DNA of 64,000 bases from Schizochytrium sp. TIO01 (lineage: Eukaryota; Sar; Bigyra; Thraustochytrida; Thraustochytriidae): assembly GCA_004764695.1 (NCBI GenBank), contig SMSO01000014.1:4618845-4682844 (forward strand), given 5' to 3'. A program made the translations under genes and the position numbers. Shown here one piece after another: positions 11,501-21,383 of this stretch; the first letter of the stretch is position 1; the number at the start of each line of letters is the position of its first letter. Below the pieces are notes generated by a model. The model worked only from the letters and a program-made list of their open reading frames with translations, did not search any database and was not told the DNA's origin.

Positions 11501-12590
11501 CCGACTAATTTACTAACGAAGTGAACAAACAGGATCGTCCCTTAAACTGCAGTCTCCTTCTTCTCTCGAAACAAAGAAATCTTCCTTGGTTTCTATCAAT
11601 TCTCTTTACACTAAGCTCTCCAGAGCACCTGAGGCTCTCTAAGGCTTCGACAATCCGCCCAAGGTCTAAGTCTTCATCATGATTCCTTCTCATTCATTCT
11701 TTTACGTGCACAGGATAAAAGAACGACACGACACTGAACAGAACGACTGCTATGGTTCCATCTATAATCATTACGATCGAATCATTGTCATCGTCCGCGC
11801 AAAGAAGCGAAAACATGCCCATCGCAAGACCGTGACCTCGCAAAGTTTGGCTCTAAAGTACACTCAGACATGAGGATTGTGCATGTATTTTGCACGAGAA
11901 GAGCGTCCTCATGAGCATACCACAATGCGTGTGTATGTATATGTGTGTGGTAGATTGGAATCGTAATGTATGGCACTCTTCGAATTGAAGTACCTCATTA
12001 AATCAGCAGTGCTAGTAGTGGAGGTAAGTAACCTCGTAAGGCCATCTCTTATTGATTTTTTTATTAAAGAAAGAAGGCGGTCAGCAAGACCACTTTCTTT
12101 TTCTTTCTTTCTTACTTACTTTCTTTCTTTCTGTCTTTCTTATTTCTTTCTTTCTCTCATTCCTCACGAACCCTTTCTCGCTGCGTCTAAACTTCGTTTG
12201 GGCAAGCCCATCGCGAGCCGCTCTCGAGCACCTTCGCAGGCACTCAGAAGTCGAGGAGGCGCGTTCGAGGAGACTCGGAGAGGAGACTAGCGTTGGACGT
12301 GTAGAAGTCCGCGGCGAACGCAGTCTGGAGGACGACACGCACGCGCCGGCGACTTCGGACTAGCAAGAGCTCCGGCGAAAGACTCTCTCCGACACCATCT
12401 CGGAAAGACTCGCAACTCAAGACCTCACGCGGTAGGCACCTGCTAGTTGATTGGGCGCTTGAAGTCTCACCTTGTAGTCCTGCTCACTCGCTTAAAGACC
12501 AACGCGGATCGGCGACAAGATACATATACTCATATAATCTAATATCATAATAAACAGAAGCAGAAGGAAACTCTTGCAGAGAAGATCAAG
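8510..12590. other. gene-poor intergenic region, 4 kb
   Basis: The first few hundred bases are the upstream region of the Nudix gene. The rest is AT-rich with only short open frames; a 59-codon frame starting at 8991 and others near 9210, 10156 and 10583 lack domains and are not supported. Near 12090-12160 a TTTC-rich pyrimidine tract lies upstream of the Rab gene. The Rab 5' leader probably starts within about 12200-12590, where composition becomes GC-richer. Confidence 0.5.
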
Positions 12591-13409
12591 ATGCTTGGAG
12601 ATAATGAACGCCGCTTCAAGCTCGTCATTTTGGGAACCATGGGAGGTAAGTCTACGCGCAATTTTTGTCATGGTATTGGCTGCGTTTGTTCTTGGAGGTA
12701 CAAGAAACTGCAGAAAATGCAGAAATTGTCAGGACATCGTGGGTATTTGCGGCACGCAAGTTCAGAACAGCTTACACGAAGACTGCAAAAGAAAATCCAT
12801 CCTGGTACTAGTGATGTCAAATGGCGATGCAAAAATAGATGACTGACGATTGAAGTTGTTTGTGTAATGTCGGGTTATGACGCTCTTTTTGAATGAACAG
12901 TTGGAAAGACATGCTTGACGATGCGTTTTGTGAAGGGCATGTTCGATGATGACCAGCTGCCAACAATTGGTGCAGCTTACATGACGCAGAAACTTGAGGC
13001 AGAGGGTAAGCAATATATTTTTGAGATCTGGGATACCGCTGGGCAGGAGCGTTACGAAGCCATCACTCCGCTTTACTACCGTAGTGCAGAAGCGGCCGTG
13101 ATTGTATTCGATCTGACCTACGGAGAGTCCTTTGCTAAGGCCCAGGAGTGGCTCAAGCGCCTGAAGAAGGAGCGCCCTGATCCGGATATGCCCGTTGCTC
13201 TTGTTGGAAACAAGAGTGATCGTGAAGGTCGTGAGGTTAATGAAGAGGAGGTCCAGGCTTTTGCTGAGGAGAACGGTCTCCAGTACTTTGAAACTTCTGC
13301 GAAAACTGGCCAGAATGTGGACAACATGTTTTCTTGGGTAGCTACTCATTTGCCTCCTCCCGCAGAATCTGCTGATGATGGAGCTGACGCATTTCCCTGT
13401 GTCTTCTGA
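12591..13409 (+). CDS. Rab5-like small GTPase (two exons)
   Basis: Exon 1 is 12591-12645 and exon 2 is 12901-13409. The 255-bp intron starts GTAAGT and ends CAG and splits a valine codon inside the P-loop. The spliced product is 187 residues. It has G1 GTMGVGKT (15-22), switch I PTIGAAYMTQ (39-48), G3 WDTAGQERY (62-70), G4 NKSD (122-125) and G5 ETSAK (149-153). The TIGAAYMTQ stretch is the signature of the Rab5/21/22 branch, which acts on early endosomes in vesicle docking and fusion. The C-terminus is short and ends PCVF, so there is a single cysteine third from the end. This is not the usual CC, CXC or CAAX prenylation motif, so membrane attachment is uncertain. The splice is supported because it rebuilds a perfect P-loop. 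Confidence 0.9.
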
Positions 13410-14930
13410 AGGTCTTGCTGGAGAGAAGTCAAATTCTTGCTGCTAAACTCGCTACCCATTCTTTGTAAATGCCCATTTGTTCTCTCTTTTACATAAGGGT
13501 CAGCCAATCACTGAGTTGCTTGCATGCTTCGATTGTGACTACTGTTCCCTGCAAGCTGTGATCCCTTCGTGGTGAAGCTCGAAATCACTATCATGAGCTG
13601 GCGAAGCTGGCTCGATACTTAACCTTAGTAAAAAATAACGAAAGAGTACATATCCACTAATTCCACGGTATTTCTTGTATTAAACTTTGTGTTAGGAATC
13701 CCATCCCATTTGTAGTTATTTTTGTTTAAAACAAAAGGCCATAAAACGCAGGGATTGCTCATTATATGTTTCTTGATGAAGGTAATTTCAACACCTTGAG
13801 GTGTATGCTCCTTTTCCCCTTCAAAGATAACAAGAAGAATCTACTTTTGGCGCAAACTCATTTTTACACGTATGCTTGAAAAACATGGGCGTTAAACTAA
13901 ACCGCCAACAGGTTGAATGCCGCTTACTTATTCCGTTTAACACTGCTTCTACCAAATTATTATATTATCCCTGATTCATATATATTCCATTCTGTGTTCC
14001 ATAACATGGTTCCAAAGCAATCTATTTTGTTTCACTAAATATTTATATATCTGCGAAACTTGGGTGATTCACATGTATCTAGACACGTTTACATTAAGTC
14101 ATTAAATATTGAGGATTTCCCAATGAAGGTCCCGAGTTTGGGAAGGGACTATGTCTGATTACCTTTTGAATTATACTAAAGCTCCTTGTATGACAAACGG
14201 CACAATTTCATAACTCGTTGCTGACACTGATTGCCTCAATACTCTTTGATACAGTTTGATACACGAGTAAAAAACTCGAAGACAATAGCCTCTTTTACTA
14301 CATCCTGTTTTGAGTTTTGTCGCAAAGCGGTATTTAAGATCGGACTCTTCTCCATTTTTTATTGGCCCAAGCTTAAGCGCTACTTTTTGTACAAGTCGGG
14401 TATCAGCAAGTTGCAAGTCGAACACACGTACACGAGATCCCTGATTTGAAGTCATCAATAAATTCAGTCGGGGCATTTTCATTTCCAGTCGGAAAATACA
14501 TGAGTCATGACTAAAAGAGGGACACCATCCAAAATTATAACTCTCCTGGCAGAAAGCTCCAGATGGCTACAATTACCCCCTTCATTTCAAAGGTACTGCT
14601 TCGATGCGTTGTTCTTTGCTCTGCTCTGCTCTGCTCTGCTCTGCTTTACTCTGCTAGACGGTGCAGTCTGTCCAACAACCTATTTACTATCGTTCCCGGA
14701 AATACGCGTGGGAAGGATTTATCTTCCGATCAGTCGCGTTTTTCTCGAGTGGACCGCTGGAATCTCGTCGCATACGCGCTGCCGCCCAAACCTTGATTTC
14801 CCGAAGCGATCTTCAAGTTGGCGTGGCAGTCAATTAATTCAACCAGCGGTGATCCACGGCGATCTTTGGGAGACGAAATTCAACTTTGGCTATAACTAAC
14901 TGTTCACGAAAAAGAGCAGCTCTCGGGTGC

Positions 14931-15275
14931 ATGGCTTCTTGCCGATCTTCCGAGCGCAACCTCAACGTTGACATAGGAAGAACTTGGTCAGCCACACAGG
15001 TGTTTCAGAAAGCACACCCTCAGGCAATCCCTAATGCCTCCCTGTTAAATAACCAAGGAGATCCAAATGCCCCTGATCCCACGGATCTTCGCAAAGGTCC
15101 TAGAACGCGACGAAGAGGTTGGGCTTGCCCATTCCAGAAAGGTCACGGCCCGTGCGATGAAGCTGAATGCAAGCAACTCTTGACTCCAACCTTGGGCCTT
15201 GTCAGAGAAGTTCGCGAGTCTTCGAGCATTGCCGATCTCAACTCTGGCTTCGTAGGTACTCCAATTGAAGGTTGA
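14931..15275 (+). CDS. hypothetical 114-residue frame
   Basis: An open frame from ATG to TGA encodes a hydrophilic protein with a C/H cluster near the middle: the segment WACPFQKGHGPCDEAEC has three cysteines and a histidine, a spacing that could bind zinc. No family is recognised. The opposite strand is also open over much of the same stretch, and there is no clear codon bias, so this may be chance. It is isolated, more than 1.5 kb from the Rab gene. Confidence 0.2.
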   Translation: MASCRSSERNLNVDIGRTWSATQVFQKAHPQAIPNASLLNNQGDPNAPDPTDLRKGPRTRRRGWACPFQKGHGPCDEAECKQLLTPTLGLVREVRESSSIADLNSGFVGTPIEG

Positions 15276-15926
15276 AGAAGGGAAGAACACAAAACACACA
15301 CCGTCATGCTGTACATTTGGTGTGATAAGAGAGTCCGTTCTTGTGGATCTCGTTGAAGCTTAAGGTTCGCTGCTCTTGGAGACCTGATTCATTAAAAACA
15401 GGTTGCAGATGCTCACTCTTTGTGCGTGGAACAGCTAGCTGTAAACCCCCGTGACGTTGGAATACATCAGACTTCAGGATACCCGAATTGAAATCAATCG
15501 CCATTAACCTCTCGCGGGAAACCTCGTGAAGTTTGTACACTCTCAGTTAACCGGCTTTTCAACAACAGCACGGTAGAACTTGGAGTCGCTGACTGCCAGA
15601 ACGCATATCTACGGCTCGAGAGGTTCGTGGATGAGCCTCTCGTGCACTCAAACGCTTTCGATCTCTAGCACTCCAGTTATCAGAGTCGTTTGGCGCTGAT
15701 TCAAGTTTCGCCGTTCGTGATTGACTGATTCCTGTAACACATTTTGTTCTACAGTCTAAGCAGACATACAGACATACCTTAAGGGGTTCTCATTTGCAAG
15801 CAAAGTTTCACGAGTCCGGGAACCTCCGTCTGAAAACGGAGTTGAGAAGAAGACTTTAGCAGAAGCTCGGCTTCTTCGTGACCACCCGAGTTCATATTGT
15901 TACATCGTCTTGGGGAAAGTTAATTT

Positions 15927-15957
15927 ATGAATGAATGAATGAATGAATGAATGAATG
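15927..15957. repeat. GAAT tetranucleotide array
   Basis: About seven GAAT units in non-coding sequence. The same unit recurs at much greater length at 52301-52434. Confidence 0.8.
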
Positions 15958-16883
15958 GCACAACATGAACAAAAATGTAATAGTTCCTCGCAGGCACCTA
16001 GGCTTCTTTTTCTGTGCGACAGTCAGTGAATCAATCAATCAACTCATTTGCCACTCAGTCCGTGGGAGACTAGGAACTAGGTGCTGTATTATCTTGGCTG
16101 GCCAAGGTCTGAAGTTGTTTGCAGTAGCAGTATTAGCAGCGAGGCGGCTCTTGCTTTGGCAGGTCAGTGCCATCGGAACGAGCCTCGTGCATTCATTCCG
16201 CTTCTTTTCCTTTCTTAAAAAAACAATAAAATAATAGAAAGACTTGTTGTTCAAAAGAAAGTAAAAAGACGATCAGAAACAGAATTTAACCATACCCAGC
16301 AGAACTTCAGATTCAACTGCACTTGAAGATGAGTGAGTGTTGATTCATCTATTTAGGCGTAAGCAAGTTCCCGAGCCTGCCAGATGGGGATCTTTGTGGC
16401 TTCTCTCGGCTGTTCGGGAGAAGCCAATGGCACGTGAAGTTATTCTGCCTTTTACAGGCCTGCTTTGAAGTGCTTTCTTTCGAGCAGCGATCACTTGAAT
16501 CGCTCAATGCGCACGCACCCAAGAAAGGAGACCTCAGAACCAATTTCCGCGAAAGTGAAGAGCGAAGAGGAAGAAAGACAGTGAGCGATCTTTTACTCAA
16601 CAGATATGACATCTCATATATTCTATGTTCACTTGAAGTTTTTTTAGTTGAAATAAGATTTTTTAATTTTAAAAGCAAAACAAAAACACTATTACCGGCT
16701 TAAAGCAGTACATAAACAAATTCTCTTTCTTATTTTTAATTAAGTATAAAAGAAAATACTGGTTTTGGGCCATGGTAAAACAGGCTTTTTTCTCAAGTTA
16801 GGTACGACTTTCCTTTCCTCATCATCTCGACTCCTCTTCTTCTTCTTCTTCTTCTTCTTCTTGCGCTCGAAGAGCCCCCGCAA

Positions 16884-18302
16884 ATGCAGCCCGTTGAACC
16901 TGAGCTATGCGAGTTGTGTGCCGATGTCTACTGTGTTTCCAGCGGCTTTAGCCTTTTATCGCAAAGAACCATCACAGAACGCCGGGTAAGTAATGCACTA
17001 TCTATGTTAAATGATTATAATTTTAAGTTAATTATATTTTTACTTAATTAATTGATTGATACTGTATGCGCGAGTGAGTTGTGTTGTCCAGGTCCAAGAA
17101 AGGGGCTGCTCGGGCAGTTGTCATGCTCTCCGCGGCATTGCACAACGCGAGAGCCATTCAGACATTCGATTGGCCGGCTGGTTGAAGACTCGGCTACTCA
17201 GCTTGGGGGGATCGACGCGCTGTACTGCACACACTGGCATTGATGAGGAATATTTTACATCGTTGATGACGAGCAGCAGCACAAAATGAATGATGGAGAA
17301 CACACGATTGTGGATGAAGTAGCGTACGTTTATAAGAAAACTGTTTGAAGAGGATTCAGGTCATGACGACGACGACGACGACGACGAGAATGATATTGAG
17401 GATGCCAGATGGGTTAGAGGTGCAAGTGAAAAGGACTGTTGTGATTGATTTCCTCACGATGTAGACGGCTCTTTGGAAAGAAAGACTCCGTGTTTATTAA
17501 AGGAGTGCTTGCCATGTGTTTTAATAATTCTTTCTATATTGCGATCCCGGAGTGCTCAGGAATGGTCCCCTGTGAAGATCCTGAGGCGATTATAGCATCT
17601 TGTTTGAGATCGTAAATGTGGCAAAATGCTTGTTGATGATGTTGTGATTGTAAAGAAGCTAAACAGCAGGCTTAAAGACTCGACCACGGTGAATTTTATC
17701 GCTTCAGCTCAGGCGTGAACCTGCCATAGCGGTGCGTATGATTTCTGCGCGATAACCACTCTCCACCGCTGACATTTTGATTTATAAATTATCAAGATAG
17801 ACAACACCAATATCGTCGAGTGCTGATTTCTCCCGAGATCTGTCTGCTGAAGCGATCTGTAAACCTTCGAAGGCCACCTTGAACGAGCTTGGTCCCAAAA
17901 GCTGCAGCGGACCGCGAACCTTTGCAAAGCCAACGGCGAGTATTGATTTGTCTTGCTCACAGTCTTCATTTGCATTCGTGATGCTCGCAGCCCATCCTGC
18001 TTCGACCAGAGGATGCCATGACTTGCTTTATGATTTATCTTCAGGTCACGGTATTCGTTCGTCATGTGATCCTCGTCAAAACCCGTGAAATCCTCGAAAT
18101 TCTCGAGATCGTAGGAAAGCACAGTTTGGAGATACGCCGCGAGCTGTGCAGGAAGCAAGCAACAAAAACCAGGCTAAAAAAGACCTCGAGGAAGCTAAGG
18201 ATCCGAAGCAGACGCTGCCAATTGAGCTACAAAACTTGACAGGAATGCTTCCAGCAGGCAGGCAGTCTTCTTCGCCACCTCTGCAAGTCCCCAAGAAGTA
18301 AG
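16884..18302 (+). pseudogene. decaying multi-frame coding locus of unknown family
   Basis: Protein-like segments follow one another on the plus strand but switch frame. An ATG at 16884 opens a cysteine-rich stretch (ELCELCADVYC) ending at a perfect GTAAGT donor (16986); a CAG acceptor lies at 17089-17091. Downstream segments read SKKGAARAVVMLSAALHNAR, then FYIVDDEQQHKMNDGEHT, then an Asp run (EEDSGHDDDDDDD, 17350-17387). Next come a stretch containing IPECSGMVPCEDPEAIIASC (17550-17600) and one containing VDDVVIVKKLNSRLKDS (17630-17690). A Ser/Pro-rich frame with one internal stop ends at 18302. The junctions I checked show single-base slips (for example an AAAA run near 17338) rather than GT-AG pairs, so decay or assembly indels are more likely than splicing. 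The end points are approximate and no domain is identified. Confidence 0.35.
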
Positions 18303-19099
18303 TAAACCAGTCAGCGCCGAGGCCTTCGTTTAGTCATGAGGAGCTAGCTGCTTGGCTCTCAATCCATGGAAACAACACCATCAATAACAACAACAACAAC
18401 AACAACTCATGTGTCTGCTTATTCGTAGTCCTCATTTCGTCCATACATAGATTATGTGGCGCTTCGTTCGAGCGATTTACAGAGTCATGAGAGCTTCTTA
18501 CAATTGATTACGTCAGACCGAGCTTCCGGACCCTGAGAACGCAGCAGGTGCCATCGACGGGCTCAGCGTTGCGGCAGAACCCAGTTTCCTCGCAGCCGAG
18601 TGCAAGCTTGGACGCTGGGGCGCCGTTGCCAGCCCGTTCTCCAGGCAGCTGGCCTGGCTCGTGGCGATTCTCATTTCATTATATTGCTCGGGTTGCATTA
18701 CACTGAGTGTGAGTGTTTTGCATTACATTACATTGCATTACATTGCATTACATTACATTTGTCATATGAATGTTATACCTATTGGCGATTACACTCCGTA
18801 TTTCTTTCTTCGCTGCTTCGAAGGTTTCCTTCTTTCCTGGAGAATGAAAAGCTTCTGTAGCAAACAGAAGACAAGAGGTAGAAAGGTAGGTAGGTACCTA
18901 GGTACGTCAAGTTCTTGGCTGCTTTCTAACTTATTGAGTGCGGATGAGGATGTAAATGGAATGAAATCATGTTGGTGTTCCAATTGACAGATGTCCAAGC
19001 CGCATATTCTTACTACGGGCAGGGCTTTTGTTTTGTGGATTCCAAGTTCCTGACGACCTCGACTGTATTTATTTGTTCCTGTAGTAGGAGTATCAATAT

Positions 19100-19158
19100 T
19101 GTTTGTTTGTTTGTTTGTTTGTTTGTTTGTTTGTTTGTTTGTTTGTTTATTTATTTAT
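19100..19158. repeat. TTTG tetranucleotide array
   Basis: About eleven TTTG units pass into TTTA units. This is the first of three TTTG arrays within 1.5 kb, all in the same orientation. Confidence 0.9.
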
Positions 19159-19435
19159 TCGGTCATTCATTTCTTTCCTTCTACTATTTGGCACTACGGT
19201 GCGTGAACTTTGACTGATGTAAAAGAAAAGGATTGCTATAGGAAGGAGGGTACCCAATCTTTCATCTTTAAAAAAAGTTTATGTTTTGCTTTTCTTTCTG
19301 TTCTGTTCAGAAAGACAGCGAAAACCTTGCAAAGCCGCCCAAGAATCAGAAGCTCCAAGCAAAAGAGAGCGAGCGCTCGGAGCTCTTGGAGATTTGTCTC
19401 TCTCAATTAAATTTGTTGTTCTGCTTGCTTGCTTA

Positions 19436-19466
<31 letters not shown>

Positions 19467-19533
19467 GAGCTGGCTGGCTGCCGACTATGTTTTGTTCGTT
19501 CGCTCTTTATTGATATGTCTATAACTTTTTTTG

Positions 19534-19564
<31 letters not shown>

Positions 19565-19613
19565 TTTTTGCTTTCTTTTTGGCTTTCTTTTTTGCTTTCT
19601 TTCTTTCTACTTA

Positions 19614-19775
19614 TTTGTTTGTTTGTTTGTTTGTTTGTTTGTTTGTTTGTTTGTTTGTTTGTTTGTTTGTTTGTTTGTTTGTTTGTTTGTTTGTTTGTTT
19701 GTTTGTTTGTTTGTTTGTTTGTTTGTTTGTTTGCTTGCTTGCTTGCTTGCTTGCTTGCATGCTTGTTTGTTTGTG
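19614..19775. repeat. long TTTG/GCTT tetranucleotide array
   Basis: About thirty TTTG units (19614-19733) change into GCTT units (to about 19763) and then a few TTTG units again. It is the longest simple repeat in the window. The Leu-Phe-Val-Cys frames it produces are artefacts. Confidence 0.95.
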
Positions 19776-20380
19776 AAGCTTTCGTTCTTCTTATTCATTA
19801 CCCGCCAGCCTCGATTACCCTCCGCGATACCCCTTCTTTCCCGCCCGAGACGGGCATTTCACGATTCTGGATATACTACAAGTCCAAGCAGGGCCGGGCG
19901 CCCGAAATCAGCGGCACCCCCTGAGGCTGAGGGCGCCGCAACCTGCACCGGACCCGGTGACTGCGTGGCCTTTGCGCTTGTATTAGTTCCGGATCCTGCA
20001 GGATCGGGCGGGGTCTGGTGAGAGTCGCACGCAAGGGCGGAATACTCTACTTGCAGCCGAATGGGCCATTGTGGGGGGTACCATAGTCCACTTTGGGAGA
20101 GGCGTAAAGTCTACTGTGCGAGGGGGGCACAAGTAGAGAATTGGGCCTGAAAGGGACTTATTTGGGTTTCTGGGTCGAGTTTCTACGAACTGCTTTCTGC
20201 CTTTCTTTATTTTCTATGGGCAAGTTCGAGAAGGAAAACTTTCTAAAAGTTTTATTCTATTGCAAAGAGAGAATGAAAAGAAGACGCACCAGTTCTGATG
20301 AGACCATGAGACAGGTCGAGAAAGCAATGCCCGCGACCCTCGATCTGAGCTGTGTTGCAGAAACAGCCCTGCGTAATCTA

Positions 20381-20411
<31 letters not shown>

Positions 20412-20492
20412 GGTTTGTGGCCCGAAGAAGAAGAAGAAGAGGGTTTAGTCTGAGAATCCAAGAAGAGGAAGGGTCTTCTGCTTCCGAGTGAA

Positions 20493-20539
20493 TTTGTTTG
20501 TTTGTTTGTTTGTTTGTTTGTTTGTTTGTTTGTTTGTTT
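20493..20539. repeat. TTTG tetranucleotide array
   Basis: About eleven TTTG units, in the same orientation as the arrays at 19100 and 19614. A short CT run and a GAA run lie just upstream. Confidence 0.9.
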
Positions 20540-21292
20540 ATTGATTCTCCTGTAAAAACAGAAAAGTGCTTTCACTCCTCTCATATCTATCTACATATCT
20601 TATGGCAGAGAAAACAAATTACTTTCACGAGCAAAGGAAATCATGAAATATTACCAAGAAATATTGGTAGGAGTCGGATACGGACTGCTAGAATCCTCGC
20701 GTGGTAAAGATGTTTTTCTTTGAGTAATTTCTCTTACTCAGTCTTTGAGATTGACGATCGACCGCGCGAGCAGAATCCAAACCCCGAACGCGGTGCCGCG
20801 AACTCAAGAGCATCAGACTCCGTTCGCTTGATCGATCGATCACCTGTACAGGTACGTGGCCAACGAGGTGTAAGGAAGAGGAGGAGGAGACGCTGCGATG
20901 CAAGCAGCAGCAGCAGCAATTACAGCTGGCTGGAATGTGATGTAAATGGATGTTGCGGGAGATGCAGATATATGTTGGTCTGTATGTATGTATGTCTCTC
21001 TCATATGGAGCGGTGAGATCCTTTTTACTTGGCCCTGCTCAATGGAGACACGGCAACAACAGTGTGGGTGTGCTTGGTTGCGTTTACTTGCTTGGTTCTT
21101 TGCTGAGAACGTGGTGATGGCTAGGGGAAGGAAAGGATTCCGGAATCATCAAGGATCAAGAACTAACGATTCTCCGTGCAACCATATTTTTCATTCATGC
21201 AATGAATGATCTTCCCTTCTTCATACGATGGCGTCGATCATGACTTGATGCTTGAGGAAATGCACCAATCTCTCTCTACTCACAGCAATATC

Positions 21293-21299
21293 TATATAA
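21293..21299 (+). promoter_or_regulatory. possible TATA box of malate synthase
   Basis: TATATAA lies 85 bp upstream of the malate synthase ATG in a pyrimidine-rich leader. Position and sequence fit a TATA element with a leader of about 50-60 bases. There is no other evidence. Confidence 0.35.
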
Positions 21300-21383
21300 C
21301 TTTTCTTGAAGAAAGAAAGGAAAGAAAATCTGCCACTAAACTCTCGCTTCGGCCGTATTCTACATCCTTAAGAACTCACAATC

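Larger units (their letters stand above)
13410..16883. other. intergenic region with small unsupported frames
   Basis: The Rab 3' flank is AT-rich to about 14500. A CTCTG repeat lies at 14615-14645 and a GAAT array at 15927-15957. A 114-codon frame at 14931-15275 is listed separately. From 16700 to 16865 the sequence is A/T-rich, ending in a TTC triplet run just before the decaying locus that begins at 16884. Nothing else could be recognised. Confidence 0.5.
18303..21383. other. microsatellite-dense region upstream of malate synthase
   Basis: No supported gene. It contains an ATTAC pentamer run (18720-18760), TTTG arrays (19100-19158, 19614-19733, 20493-20539), TTAC (19432-19466), TTTC runs (19537-19563), a CT run near 20388-20411 and a short GTAT run near 20983. 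Between about 19800 and 20130 composition shifts to clearly GC-rich. The malate synthase promoter occupies the last few hundred bases. Confidence 0.6.

Noticed and set aside
18199-18229. tRNA-like A-box (TAGCTCAATTGG) and B-box-like words on the minus strand
   Set aside because: The two words are only about 8 bases apart instead of 30 or more, no cloverleaf can be formed, and the stretch also reads as coding-like on the plus strand.
19614-19775. Long Leu-Phe-Val-Cys repeat proteins on plus strand and Lys-Gln-Thr-Asn repeats on minus strand
   Set aside because: They are translations of the TTTG/GCTT microsatellite in every frame, with no other protein feature.
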